Numbered from the stretch's first letter, positions 1 through 8,203 are shown. The stretch is 64,000 nucleotides of DNA from Streptomyces sp. NRRL S-350 (GCF_000719705.1 NZ_JOHO01000016.1:1-64000); one strand, 5' to 3'. Notes: a model not told the origin generated them from the sequence alone. Translations and numbers: made by a program.

Positions 1-909
1 CCGGTGTCTTCCGGGGCTTGACGCCCTGTCCGACGTTTCAAACTCTAGCCGATCCCCGCCTCGAAAGGCGAATCCAGCCGCAATCCGATAAAACGCACAC
101 GCCACAGAAGAACCGAGCCGCGAATCGGAAATGCCGACGCGACCCAGCCCGAACCTGGGAAAGTGGTGTTTCAAAGGATTGGCCGCCCCGGGACCGTCCG
201 CGCAGACGCGTGTCCGGTGCTCCCTGCCGAGCGACTCGGAAACACTACCCCTGACCGCTGCCGGAGGCAAACCGGTCCCGGGGACGGTCCGGGTGCAGAG
301 TGCGCGGCCCCGCTTCACGTACTCGCCGTTGGGGTGGTCGTTGCCGGTCACCCAGCGGCGGGCGGTGGCCTCGTCGCGGCCGCTGTCCCGGTGGCGGCCG
401 AGGAGGCGCTCCTCGCGGACGGCGTCGTCGGTGTCCACGTACCAGAGCTCGCGCAGCAGGCGGCGGGCGTCCGGCCAGGGGGTGTCGGAGGAGACGAGGT
501 AGTTGCCCTCGGTGATGACGAGGCGGGTGTGCGGGCGCACCACGTGGCGGGCTGCGACCGGTTCGTCCAGGGCCCGGTCGAAGTCCGGGACATAGATGTC
601 ATGGAAGCGGTCGGCGGCGATGCGGCGCAGCAGGGCGACGTAGCCGTGGGCGTCGAAGGTGGCGGGGGCGCCCTTGCGGTGGGCGAGGCCGAGGCGGTCG
701 AGCTGGGTGCCGGAGAGGTGGAACCCGTCGAGCGGGACGTAGGCCGCGGTGCCCGGCCCTTCGGCCCGCTCGACTTCGGCGACCAGGTGGCGGGCCAGGG
801 TGGACTTTCCGGCGCCGGGCGGGCCGGCGAGTCCGAGGATCGCGCGGGCGTTGCTGCCCGGGCCGTGGAGGAAGCCGAGGGCAAGGGCGGTGAGGCGGTC
901 CTCGTTCAT
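1..909 (-). CDS. Nucleoside/nucleotide kinase family protein (P-loop), 3' end not reached
   Basis: P-loop kinase related to uridine/pantothenate-type small kinases: the Walker A motif GPPGAGKST lies at about residues 29-37, followed by a substrate-loop motif PLDGFHLS and the segments DFDRALDEP and ITEGNYL typical of this family; the ATP-dependent phosphorylation substrate cannot be predicted. The start ATG (907-909) gives an N-terminus of normal length. Members are usually about 200-220 residues, and the family-like end (NDHPN, then a charged helix) is reached near position 300. The reading frame nevertheless stays open to the window edge, and codon choice below position 290 (AGG, AGT, GTT, TTG) looks non-coding, so the last 95 codons are doubtful. 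Either the natural stop is lost by frameshift near 290 or the gene has an unusual tail. The kinase call is firm, the C-terminus is not. Confidence 0.75.
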   Translation of the reverse strand, partial: MNEDRLTALALGFLHGPGSNARAILGLAGPPGAGKSTLARHLVAEVERAEGPGTAAYVPLDGFHLSGTQLDRLGLAHRKGAPATFDAHGYVALLRRIAADRFHDIYVPDFDRALDEPVAARHVVRPHTRLVITEGNYLVSSDTPWPDARRLLRELWYVDTDDAVREERLLGRHRDSGRDEATARRWVTGNDHPNGEYVKRGRALCTRTVPGTGLPPAAVRGSVSESLGREHRTRVCADGPGAANPLKHHFPRFGLGRVGISDSRLGSSVACAFYRIAAGFAFRGGDRLEFETSDRASSPGRHR

Positions 910-975
910 GGCCGCACCTTACTCATCGAGGCTTCTCGACTCACGGGCTCTCGCCGGAGCCGGGGCGCAGGACGG

Positions 976-1938
976 TCAGTCGGACCGTTCGGTGAGGGCG
1001 GGCCCGTCCAGTGTGAGCGTGCCGGCATCGGCGTCGAGCACGGCGGGGACGCCGAGCGGGACGGTGAGGGTGGACGGGCAGTGGCCGAAACCGAGCTCCC
1101 AGAGCACTGGTACGCCGAGTTCGCCGAGTCGGTCGAGCATCACGTCGCGGACTCGTTCGGGCCGTCCGCAGCCCTCCCAGGAGCCGAGGGCTATGCCGGC
1201 CACACCGTCGAGGGCTCCGGAGCGGCGGAACTGGGTGAGGAGGCGGTCCAGCTGGTACGGGTGCTCGTTGACGTCTTCGAGCACCAGGATGCTGCCCGTG
1301 TACGAGGGCCGGGCGGCGGGTGTGCCGCGCTCGGAGGCGAGGACGTGGACGCAGCCTCCGGCGGTGACGCCCCGGGCTCGGCCGGGGACGAGCGGGCCGG
1401 CCGTGGGTGAGGTGAGGACGGTGGTCGCGGCGGGATCGAAGAGGGTGCGGCGCAGGTGCTCGGCGGTGGGGCGGTCGGAGACGAAGGAGGCGCCGGCGGC
1501 CAACGGCCCGTACAGGGTGGCGAGGCCGAGGCGCTGGGCGAAGGCCTCGTGCAGGGAGCTGACGTCGCTGAAGCCGATGAAGGGTTTGGGCCGGGCGGCG
1601 CTCATCGCCGTCCAGTCGAGCAGGTCGACCATGCGGTGGACGCCGTAGCCGCCGCGGGCGCATATGACGGCGTCGACGGTCGGGTCGAGCCAGGCGGACT
1701 GGAGGTCGACGGCGCGGTCGGCGTCGGTGCCGGCCAGGTATCCGAGCGCGGGGTGGGTGTCGCGGGCGTGCGGGGCGACGGTGACGCGCAGGCCCCAGGA
1801 GCGGAGGATCTCGCAGCCGGCGGTGAGGCGTTCCGGTTCGACCGGGCCGCTGGTGGCGACGACGACGATGTGGTCGCCGGGGCGCAGGTGCGACGGGCGG
1901 GTCAGCCCCTGGCCGGGTGTGGTCGGGTGCTGGTCCAT
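976..1938 (-). CDS. LD-carboxypeptidase, peptidase family S66
   Basis: Serine peptidase of the LdcA/MccF family (320 aa, normal length), which removes the terminal D-amino acid from L,D-linked peptides: murein tetrapeptides in recycling, or peptide-nucleotide antibiotics in MccF-type members. The N-terminal domain shows the family patterns VVATSGPV (about 26-33) and ICARGGYGVHR (92-102). The nucleophile elbow GFSD is at 122-125 (Ser124). The C-terminal domain contains LVLEDVNE, which carries the expected catalytic Glu region, and the GFGHCP motif that supplies the catalytic His. No signal peptide is present, so it acts in the cytoplasm. It lies downstream of trpS on the same strand with a 161 bp gap containing a strong stem-loop, so it is probably a separate unit. 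Murein recycling versus antibiotic immunity cannot be separated by eye. Confidence 0.88.
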   Translation of the reverse strand: MDQHPTTPGQGLTRPSHLRPGDHIVVVATSGPVEPERLTAGCEILRSWGLRVTVAPHARDTHPALGYLAGTDADRAVDLQSAWLDPTVDAVICARGGYGVHRMVDLLDWTAMSAARPKPFIGFSDVSSLHEAFAQRLGLATLYGPLAAGASFVSDRPTAEHLRRTLFDPAATTVLTSPTAGPLVPGRARGVTAGGCVHVLASERGTPAARPSYTGSILVLEDVNEHPYQLDRLLTQFRRSGALDGVAGIALGSWEGCGRPERVRDVMLDRLGELGVPVLWELGFGHCPSTLTVPLGVPAVLDADAGTLTLDGPALTERSD

Positions 1939-1974
1939 GGGCCGGGCCGCCTTTCGGGCGCGGGGAGGGGGTCG

Positions 1975-2005
1975 CGGGCGGCCGCGGTGTGGTCGCGGCC
2001 GCCCG
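1975..2005. terminator. Stem-loop between trpS and the LD-carboxypeptidase gene
   Basis: A perfect 12 bp inverted repeat (1975-1986 and 1994-2005) with a 7 nt loop sits in the gap between two minus-strand genes. It has no T-run, as is usual in this GC-rich group, and is probably the trpS terminator. Confidence 0.55.
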
Positions 2006-2099
2006 TGACGGTATGCCCCCTCGCCGACCGGCCGATGTCCGGGGGGGCGGTGTCCGCCGGTCCGCGGTGTGAAGCCGGGAGGGGCGGGGTGAGCGCTCT

Positions 2100-3194
2100 T
2101 CAGATCGCCCCCATCACCTCCCGGACCTCGGTGAGGGTGGCGTCGGCGACGGCGTTGGCGCGTTCGGCTCCGTCCCGGAGGACCTGCCGCAGGTGGCCGC
2201 GGTCGGCGGCGAGGTCGGCGCGGCGGGCGCGCATCGGTCGGAGGTGCTCGTTGACGGACTCGGTGACGGTGCGCTTGAGCGCGGCGGCGCCACGGTCGCC
2301 GATCTCCTCGGCGACGGCCTCGGGGGCACGGTCCTGACAGAGCGCGGCGAGCAGGACCAGGCCGGCGACCTCGGGGCGGCCGACCGGGTCGTAGCCGATG
2401 CGGCGGTCGGCGTCGGTCCTGGCGCCGCGGATGATCCGGGCGGTCTCGTCCTCGGTGGCGCCCAGGGGGATGGCGTTGCCCCGGCTCTTGCTCATCTTGC
2501 CGCCGTCCGTGCCGAGCAGCATGGGGGCGTCCGAGAGGAGGGCCTGCGGGTGGGGGAAGACGGCGCCGCCGTCGGCGTGCGGGTAGCGCTCGTTGAAGCG
2601 GCGGGCGACGGTGCGGGCGACTTCGAGGTGGGGCAGCTGGTCCTGGCCGACCGGGACGAGGTCGGCCTTGCAGAAGAGGATGTCGGCGGCCTGGTGGACG
2701 GGGTAGGTGAACATCAGTCCGCTGACGGCGGACTGGCGGGAATGGGCGATCTCGTCCTTGACGGTGGGGTTGCGGCTCAGTTCGGCGACGCTCACCAGGC
2801 TGAGGAAGGGCAGCAGCAGCTGGTTGAGGGCGGGGACGGCGCTGTGCGCGAAGATCGTCGCCCGCTCGGGGTCGAGGCCGGCCGCGAGGTAGTCGAGGAC
2901 GAGGTTCTCGGTGTGCTCGGCGAGCCGGTCGGCGAGGTCGCGGTCGGTGATGACCTGGTAGTCGGCGACCACGACGAACAACTCGACGCCCTGGTCCTGC
3001 AGGCGGACGCGGTTGCGCAGGGTGCCGAAGTAGTGGCCGAGGTGGAGCGGGCCGGTGGGGCGGTCCCCGGTGAGGACCCTGTGCGCGGCCGGATCGTCGA
3101 TGAGGCCGGGCGAAACGGCGGCGGTGGCGGCGGTGGTGGTGGGCGGGGTGGTGGCAGGCGTGCTGGTGGCAGCGGTGATGGTCTCGGCGGTCAC
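2100..3194 (-). CDS. trpS: Tryptophanyl-tRNA synthetase (TrpRS1-like)
   Basis: Class I aminoacyl-tRNA synthetase charging tRNA-Trp with tryptophan. The HIGH-type motif is LHLGHYFG (about residues 51-58) and the KMSKS loop is intact as KMSKSRGN. The start GTG is at 3192-3194 behind GAGGAGAAA. The first 30 residues are an Ala/Thr-rich extension not needed for the fold. The opening VLTGDRPTG and the Trp-codon leader upstream resemble the inducible TrpRS1 type of S. coelicolor, which is reported to be indolmycin-resistant and controlled by ribosome-mediated attenuation; this suggests a second, housekeeping TrpRS elsewhere in the genome (inference). Expression is predicted to rise when charged tRNA-Trp is scarce. 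Confidence 0.95.
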   Translation of the reverse strand: MTAETITAATSTPATTPPTTTAATAAVSPGLIDDPAAHRVLTGDRPTGPLHLGHYFGTLRNRVRLQDQGVELFVVVADYQVITDRDLADRLAEHTENLVLDYLAAGLDPERATIFAHSAVPALNQLLLPFLSLVSVAELSRNPTVKDEIAHSRQSAVSGLMFTYPVHQAADILFCKADLVPVGQDQLPHLEVARTVARRFNERYPHADGGAVFPHPQALLSDAPMLLGTDGGKMSKSRGNAIPLGATEDETARIIRGARTDADRRIGYDPVGRPEVAGLVLLAALCQDRAPEAVAEEIGDRGAAALKRTVTESVNEHLRPMRARRADLAADRGHLRQVLRDGAERANAVADATLTEVREVMGAI

Positions 3195-3220
3195 GGTTTC
3201 TCCTCGGTACGGCGGGTGGT

Positions 3221-3337
3221 GGTGGCCGTCCGGGGCGAGGGGCCCGTCCCGCGTGCGCGGGGAAATGCGACAGGGCCGTCCATCCCGGACGGCCCTGGGC
3301 AGGCGAGTGCTGGTGGCCGTCCTAGGACGGCCACCAG
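3221..3337 (-). promoter_or_regulatory. Trp attenuator: mutually exclusive hairpins ahead of trpS
   Basis: Five complementary arms share the core GGCCGTCC/GGACGGCC. In transcript order, arm 1 (3325-3337) and arm 2 (3310-3322) form a perfect 28 bp palindrome over the Trp codons and stop of the leader peptide. Arm 3 (3287-3297) and arm 4 (3271-3281) form an 11 bp terminator-like hairpin with a 5 nt loop. Arm 5 (3221-3231), between that hairpin and the ribosome site of trpS, is an exact 11 nt complement of arm 1. Arm 2 can pair with arm 3, so a ribosome stalled on the Trp codons in arm 1 would free arm 2 to block the 3:4 hairpin. There is no U-run after arm 4. Confidence 0.85.
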
Positions 3338-3360
3338 CCCAGGCCCACGAAGCGCTTCAT
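3322..3360 (-). CDS. trpS leader peptide with tandem Trp codons
   Basis: A 12-codon peptide, MKRFVGLGWWPS, with two adjacent Trp codons (residues 9-10) and a TAG stop lying at the centre of the 28 bp palindrome. No Shine-Dalgarno sequence precedes it. A -10-like TACGCT on the minus strand (3368-3373) stands exactly 7 nt before the ATG, so the mRNA is probably leaderless. The peptide itself needs no function: it senses Trp-tRNA by ribosome stalling. Confidence 0.88.
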   Translation of the reverse strand: MKRFVGLGWWPS

Positions 3361-3474
3361 GGGCCCGAGCGTACCGTCAGTCCTCTCTCCCGAGCGCGGG
3401 AGTATCCCTGCGCGGCATCCCGCCACAGAAGAGTTGCGTTGGGCCCCGGCGGAAGCACCGAGGGTGGCGTCGAG

Positions 3475-3493
3475 ATAGGTTTGCCTCACCTAA
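3475..3493 (+). promoter_or_regulatory. Iron box (DmdR/IdeR-type operator)
   Basis: The 19 bp ataggtttgcctcacctaa matches about 16 of 19 positions of the streptomycete iron box TTAGGTTAGGCTCACCTAA. It lies 34 bp upstream of the start of a siderophore-binding lipoprotein gene, so repression by the iron-loaded DtxR-family regulator is expected. Confidence 0.85.
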
Positions 3494-3527
3494 GTTCGAT
3501 CTGTCCCGACCCACGAAGGAGCGTCGC

Positions 3528-4643
3528 GTGGCCCCCAGCTCCGACGACCCGGCCGTCACCCCCCGCACCCCCAGCCGCCGCAGGCTCCTCACCGCCGGGA
3601 TCGCCGGCGGGGCGGTGCTCGGCCTCGGCGGGCTACTCACCGCCTGCGGCAGTTCGGGCGGCTCCGGTAGCAGTGGCGGCTCGGGAGGCAGTGGCGGCTC
3701 GGCGGCGGGCGGCGGCTCCACGCCCGACCAGAAGTCGGTCAAGCAGGGCGGCGACGACTACGCCGGCGTGATCGAGAAGATGAAGGGCTTCGGCACCGAC
3801 GCGGCCCCCGGCGTCTACCCGCGCACCGTCAGGCACGCGATGGGCGAGACCGTCATCCCGGCCAAGCCCGCCCGGGTCGTGGTGCTGGACACCGGCGAGC
3901 TCGACAACGTCGTCTCGCTCGGCATCCGACCCGTCGGCGTCGTCCACACCGACGGGTCCAAGTCCCTGCCGTCCTACCTCAAGGACAGGGCCGGCAGCCC
4001 GACCGCCGTCGGCACCATCAACAGCCTCAACCTGGAGGCGATCGCCGCCCTCAAGCCGGACCTGATCCTCGGCAGCCAGTTGCGTGCCCAGGACCAGTAC
4101 GCGCAACTGTCCAAGATCGCGCCGACCGTCTTCTCGCTGCGCCCCGGCTACCCCTGGAAGCAGAACTTCCTGCTCAACGCGAGCCCGTTCGGCCTGGGCG
4201 CCGAAGCCAAGGCGCAGTTGGACGCGTACCAGGCGGCGGCCACCACGATCGGCGCCGAGCTCGGCGACAAGCGGCCCACCGTCACGCCGCTGCGCTTCAT
4301 GCCGGGCCGCACCCGGCTCTACGCCGAACTCTCCTTCGTCGGCACCATCCTCACCGACGTGCCGCTGCCGCAGCCCGAGATCGAGCAGGTCAAGGAGCTC
4401 GCGGTGGAGGTCAGCCCGGAACAGATCGACAAGGCCGACGCCGACTGGATCTTCTACGGCGTGTACGGCAGCCCCAGCTCTACCAATCAGGACACGGTGC
4501 TGGGCGGCGCGCTCTGGAAGACCCTCGGTGCGGTCAAGTCCGGTCAGGCCCGGCCGGTTTCGGACGAGACCTGGTTCCTCGGGCTCGGAGTCCTGGCAGC
4601 GAACGCGGTACTCGCCGACCTCAAGGGGTTCGTCGCCCGGTAG
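3528..4643 (+). CDS. Iron-siderophore ABC transporter substrate-binding lipoprotein
   Basis: FecB/FepB-type periplasmic-binding lipoprotein (371 aa) that would capture ferric siderophore outside the membrane and hand it to an ABC permease. The start is the GTG at 3528 behind GAAGGA. The N-terminus has twin arginines (SRRRLLTAG), a hydrophobic stretch and the lipobox LTAC near residue 35. A Gly/Ser linker follows, and then the class III binding fold with PARVVVLDTGELDNVVSLGI and the signature LKPDLILGSQ. An iron box lies just upstream. No permease or ATPase gene adjoins it, so it must work with a distant transporter. The exact siderophore cannot be told. Confidence 0.93.
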   Translation: MAPSSDDPAVTPRTPSRRRLLTAGIAGGAVLGLGGLLTACGSSGGSGSSGGSGGSGGSAAGGGSTPDQKSVKQGGDDYAGVIEKMKGFGTDAAPGVYPRTVRHAMGETVIPAKPARVVVLDTGELDNVVSLGIRPVGVVHTDGSKSLPSYLKDRAGSPTAVGTINSLNLEAIAALKPDLILGSQLRAQDQYAQLSKIAPTVFSLRPGYPWKQNFLLNASPFGLGAEAKAQLDAYQAAATTIGAELGDKRPTVTPLRFMPGRTRLYAELSFVGTILTDVPLPQPEIEQVKELAVEVSPEQIDKADADWIFYGVYGSPSSTNQDTVLGGALWKTLGAVKSGQARPVSDETWFLGLGVLAANAVLADLKGFVAR

Positions 4644-4948
4644 TTGACCGCCCACCCGCAGGAGGGGCAGGAGGCAGCGGCGACGGGAACGACGCTGCGG
4701 CGGCGATCTCCCGGCGCTCGCAACGTCGTTGCGCGGTGCTGCGGGCGCGGTACGCGGGTACCGCACGCGTAGGACCGGCGTACCGCGCGCCTGGCACCGG
4801 CGCACCCACGCGCGTGGCACCGGCGTACCGGACGCGTGGCACCGGCGTACCGGACGCGGTGGTCTCGCGCACACCGCCGGGTTCGACGCTTGGAGCTGGT
4901 CGCGCGGTGCGGCAGGATCGTCGGGACCGTCCCCTGAAGGGCCCGCCG
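4644..4948. repeat. Intergenic region with 22 bp direct repeats
   Basis: Gene-free 305 bp. Two perfect 22 bp copies (4812-4833, 4834-4855) are preceded by two or three degraded copies from about 4758. A separate 15 bp palindrome (7 bp arms) lies at 4718-4732. No RNA gene or clear promoter was seen. Confidence 0.7.
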
Positions 4949-6268
4949 ATGACCTCACTGCACCCCGCCACGACCGACCCGTCCCAGCCCGGCCCACCCG
5001 GGGACAGGACCGGGTCCTCGCCCCCGCCGACCGCGCCCGGGCTGACGTTCGCGGCCGTCCGGATGTGCTCGATCGCGACCGCCGTCGAGGCGGGGGGCCC
5101 GGCCGCCTCCGGTTCCTCCGACGGGGTGCTCCGCCACGACTCGGTGCCGCAACCGCGCGGCCGGGAGGATGCGGAGCCGCAAGCCCTCCCCGCAGTGGCC
5201 GCCGGCCTGGGCGCGGCTCCGGAGTCCGAGCCGCAGCCGGCCGCGCACAGGGCTCCGGAGGCAAGCTCGGATCCGGCCGCCACTCCTCCGGCGGACAGTG
5301 ATCCGACCGCGGCACGGCTGCGGGCGGCCTTCGCCGAGCGGCTGCGGGCCGCACGCGCCCAGGGCCGTTCGATCGCCGAGCTGGCGGACGCGTGCCGTCG
5401 GCCGGTCGCAGAGGTACTGGCACTGCTCGGCGAGTCGGTCGCTTCGGTCCAGCCGGACCAGTCGAACCAGTCGGACCAGTCGGACCAGTCGGACCAGTCG
5501 GACCAGTCGGACCAGTCGGACCGGCCGGCAGAGGCAACCGAGGCAGCCGAGGCGGCTGGGGACGGTGCGGGGGTGCCCGGCTTCGTCCGGTTCCGACCGG
5601 ACGTCCCGCCGTCGGAGAACGGGCCGTCCGTACCGGCGCCACTTCCGGTGCGCGAAGAGCCACGGACCCCGGGATCCCTGGGCTTGCTGGGCTCTCCGGG
5701 CTTCCGGCGGCCGTCACCCTCGCGCCGACTGCGCCGAATGCACCCGCAGGCCGCACCGATCGGGCGGGAGGCGACCGCACGGGAGACGGCCGCGACCGGC
5801 CCGCTCGGGGCGGGTTCGCGGGCCGGCACTCCCGGGGCGGGCGAATTCGCCGGCCCCGGGGGAACGGTGGCGGGTCAGGTGCCGTTCGCGGCCGACTCCG
5901 CCATGGCCGCCCCCGGCGCCGAGGCCTCCCGGGCCGAAGCTCCGCTCGGCATCCTGATCGGCGGCAGCCCCGGCCAGCCCGACACCGTCGGCCGACCGGA
6001 GGAGCGCACGCCGGTCCGGGTGGTGGCAGAGCCGATCAGGGTCGGGCGGGGCACCAGCCTGGTGGTCCTGCCGTCCTGGCGCCCCGCCATCGCCGTCTCC
6101 GTCTCCACCGAGCTGCTGCTGTCCGCGACCGGGCTCGGTTTCGAGCAGCTCGCCGGCACCCGGCTGACGGTGCTGATGAACCCCAACGCGCTGCACGACC
6201 GGGAGCTGGATCTGCACGGCTGGGAGCCCTGCCCGACCGGGCGTGGCCGACGCGCCGGACGCGGCTGA
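4949..6268 (+). CDS. Putative helix-turn-helix regulator with low-complexity linkers
   Basis: Not firmly recognised. The start ATG at 4949 follows GAAGGG; longer frames upstream are translations of the intergenic repeats. The protein is 439 aa: a Pro/Ala-rich N-terminus, a short helical segment around residues 124-160 (AAFAERLRAARAQGRSIAEL) that looks like a helix-turn-helix, a run of seven in-frame DQS-type triplets (5456-5518), a long disordered stretch, and an ordered C-terminal domain from about residue 350 to 428 containing LVVLPSWRPAIAVSVSTELL and NPNALHDRELDLHGWEPC. The ordered end appears conserved in streptomycetes from memory, but no function is known to me. A DNA-binding role is inferred from the helical segment only. 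Confidence 0.6.
   Translation: MTSLHPATTDPSQPGPPGDRTGSSPPPTAPGLTFAAVRMCSIATAVEAGGPAASGSSDGVLRHDSVPQPRGREDAEPQALPAVAAGLGAAPESEPQPAAHRAPEASSDPAATPPADSDPTAARLRAAFAERLRAARAQGRSIAELADACRRPVAEVLALLGESVASVQPDQSNQSDQSDQSDQSDQSDQSDRPAEATEAAEAAGDGAGVPGFVRFRPDVPPSENGPSVPAPLPVREEPRTPGSLGLLGSPGFRRPSPSRRLRRMHPQAAPIGREATARETAATGPLGAGSRAGTPGAGEFAGPGGTVAGQVPFAADSAMAAPGAEASRAEAPLGILIGGSPGQPDTVGRPEERTPVRVVAEPIRVGRGTSLVVLPSWRPAIAVSVSTELLLSATGLGFEQLAGTRLTVLMNPNALHDRELDLHGWEPCPTGRGRRAGRG
5456..5518 (+). repeat. Seven 9 bp repeats inside a coding region
   Basis: Seven units of gaccagtcg (one with a changed first base) encode a Asp/Asn-Gln-Ser run. Period 9 keeps the frame, so copy number could vary without breaking the gene. 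Confidence 0.9.
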
Positions 6269-6361
6269 CCAGCCCTCGGACGGCGGTCGGCGGGCAGCGA
6301 CCGGCCGGCGGCGGACGGGGAGCAGCGACCGGACGGGGAGCAGCGGGCGGGGGCTGGGCGG

Positions 6362-6895
6362 CTATCGGGCGGCCCGGGCGTTCGGGATGAACCCGAGGTC
6401 GACGGGCACCGGTGGGCGCCTGCCGACCGCCCAGTCCTCGCGCACGGCGTCCAGCAGCTCCGGCAGTCGGGGCGGCCAGAGCGCGTCGGCGTTCTCGTCG
6501 GCGAGGTCGGCGGGGGTCCACCAGCGCCAGTCGAGTATCCGGTCCACGGCGTGCACCGCGCTGACGTCGCCGACCGGGCCGCGGTGCGGTCCGCCGGTGA
6601 GGTAGATGTGCTCGTGCTGGCGGACCGGGGTGCCGTGCCAGGTGAAGTCGTGCTCCCAGGTGCAGAGCAGCGGGCCGGGTTCGAGGTCGGTCCAGCCGGT
6701 CTCCTCCCACAGCTCGCGCCGGGCGCCGTCCCGGGGGGACTCGCCCGGTTCCAGTCCGCCGCCCGGCATGGTCCAGTGGACGCCGACCTCGTCGTTGTCC
6801 GAACGGAGCAGGAACACCGAGCCGTCGCCGTCCAGGACCACCGTGCGGGCGGCCTGCCGGGGTACGCGCTTGCGGGGACGCAGCAGATTTCGCAT
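6362..6895 (-). CDS. NUDIX hydrolase
   Basis: Mg-dependent pyrophosphohydrolase of about 177 aa. The NUDIX box is complete: GGGLEPGESP followed by ARRELWEETG (roughly residues 45-68), with the REXXEE metal ligands in place. A Trp-rich C-terminal half (DWRWWTPADLADE) resembles ADP-ribose/nucleotide-sugar class enzymes, but the substrate is not predictable. The start ATG (6893-6895) lacks a strong ribosome site. It diverges from an ATP-grasp gene across a 175 bp promoter region. Confidence 0.9.
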   Translation of the reverse strand: MRNLLRPRKRVPRQAARTVVLDGDGSVFLLRSDNDEVGVHWTMPGGGLEPGESPRDGARRELWEETGWTDLEPGPLLCTWEHDFTWHGTPVRQHEHIYLTGGPHRGPVGDVSAVHAVDRILDWRWWTPADLADENADALWPPRLPELLDAVREDWAVGRRPPVPVDLGFIPNARAAR

Positions 6896-7057
6896 CGGAT
6901 CACTCTCGCAGCGGCCGTCCGGGGCGTCGAGCGGATTGGTCGCGGCGGCCCGGCGCCGGCCGGGGATTCGTGCCCGCAGGGCCGGGTGCGCGGGTGTCGC
7001 TTCCGGATTCGCGGGCGCAGGGCCGGATTTCGCGGGCTCGGGAGCTGCCCGGGGCCG

Positions 7058-7063
7058 TACCCT
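7058..7063 (+). promoter_or_regulatory. -10 hexamer for a leaderless mRNA
   Basis: TACCCT stands 7 nt before the ATG of the ATP-grasp gene and no Shine-Dalgarno sequence is visible, the usual layout of leaderless actinobacterial transcripts. Confidence 0.5.
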
Positions 7064-7070
7064 GACGGCC

Positions 7071-8060
7071 ATGTCCGTTCCCGCGATCATCTTCCCCGCC
7101 GATCCGCTCAACCCGCGCCGACCCGACCCGCACTTCGCCTGGGAGGCCCGGCTGTTGCGGGAGTTGGGCGGCGAGCACCACCTGGTCGACCACGACGCGC
7201 TGCTCGCGGGGCAGGCCGAGGAGGCGGTGCGGCGGGTGCCGCAGGCCGGCGGCCCGCTCTGGTACCGGGGTTGGATGCTGCCCTCCGCCCGGTACGCCGA
7301 GTTCGCCGCCGCGCTCGCCGACCGCGGCGGCAACCTGCTCACCAGCGCGCCCGGCTACGCGACGGCACACGAACTGCCCGGCTGGTACGGCGTGTTCGAG
7401 GGGGCGACCCCGGTCAGTGCGTGGATCCCGTCCGACGGGCCGTCGGCACCGCGGCCGGAGGAGCTGGCGGCGGCCGTGGCCCGGCTCGGCGGCCGCGGGC
7501 CGGCGATCGTCAAGGACTACGTGAAGTCGCGCAAGCACGAGTGGCACGAGGCCTGCTACGTACCGGAGTTGGCCGATCTGGCAGCCGTCGGCCGGGTGGT
7601 GGAACGGTTCGTCGAGCTGCAGGGCGAGTTCCTGGCCGGCGGGGTCGTGCTGCGGCGGTACGAGGAGTTCGAGCGCGCGGGTGGCGGCGCGGAGGATCCG
7701 GCCGGTACGAGTGAGGCGAACGGGGGCAGCGGCGCCGACGGCGCCGAACCCGCCGACACCGACGGTGACGACGCGCACGGAGCAGTCGGGCGGCCCGTGG
7801 AGGCACGGGTGTGGTGGTTGGACGGTCATCCGGTCCTGGTCGGACCGCACCCGGACGCCCCGCACCGGACGGTCGAGCCGGACCTCACCGACGTCCGGTC
7901 GCTGGTCCGGACCCTCGGCTGCCGCTTCATCACCACCGACCTCGCCAACCGGGCCGACGGCTCCGGCTGGCGGGTGGTCGAGGTCGGGGACGGCCAGGTC
8001 AGCGACCTGCCGCGCGGGATCGACCCGTCGGGCCTGCTGTCCTCGCTGATCGCCGCCTGA
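7071..8060 (+). CDS. ATP-grasp domain protein (DUF4343-type)
   Basis: 329 aa. The core resembles ATP-grasp carboxylate-amine ligases: PAIVKDYVKSRKHEWHEACY holds the ATP-binding lysines, the EARVWWLDGHPVLVG strand follows, and the C-terminal FITTDLANRADGSGWRVVEV motif supplies acidic and Asn metal ligands and ends in GDGQVSDLP. The substrates are unknown. An insertion of about 35 mostly acidic, Ala/Gly-rich residues (around 203-240) interrupts the domain. The gene is monocistronic and diverges from the NUDIX gene; the two could share a promoter region but need not be functionally linked. Confidence 0.8.
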   Translation: MSVPAIIFPADPLNPRRPDPHFAWEARLLRELGGEHHLVDHDALLAGQAEEAVRRVPQAGGPLWYRGWMLPSARYAEFAAALADRGGNLLTSAPGYATAHELPGWYGVFEGATPVSAWIPSDGPSAPRPEELAAAVARLGGRGPAIVKDYVKSRKHEWHEACYVPELADLAAVGRVVERFVELQGEFLAGGVVLRRYEEFERAGGGAEDPAGTSEANGGSGADGAEPADTDGDDAHGAVGRPVEARVWWLDGHPVLVGPHPDAPHRTVEPDLTDVRSLVRTLGCRFITTDLANRADGSGWRVVEVGDGQVSDLPRGIDPSGLLSSLIAA

Positions 8061-8127
8061 CGGGCGCCGCGCGACGGCAGGCCGGGCGATCACCTCACCG
8101 GCGATCGCCCGACCGCCCCACCCACGC

Positions 8128-8203
8128 CCTACCTGACGGTCCGACCGGACGGCCTACCCGGCGGACCTACCTGACGGCCTACCCGGCGGACCTACCTGAC
8201 GGC

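Noticed and set aside
2193..3527. Extension of the siderophore lipoprotein frame upstream over trpS
   Set aside because: Antisense to trpS; the GTG at 3528 has a ribosome site and begins just before the signal peptide.
4758..4855. CRISPR-like repeats
   Set aside because: The units are directly adjacent with no unique spacers and no cas genes occur; the same holds for the other tandem repeats in the window.
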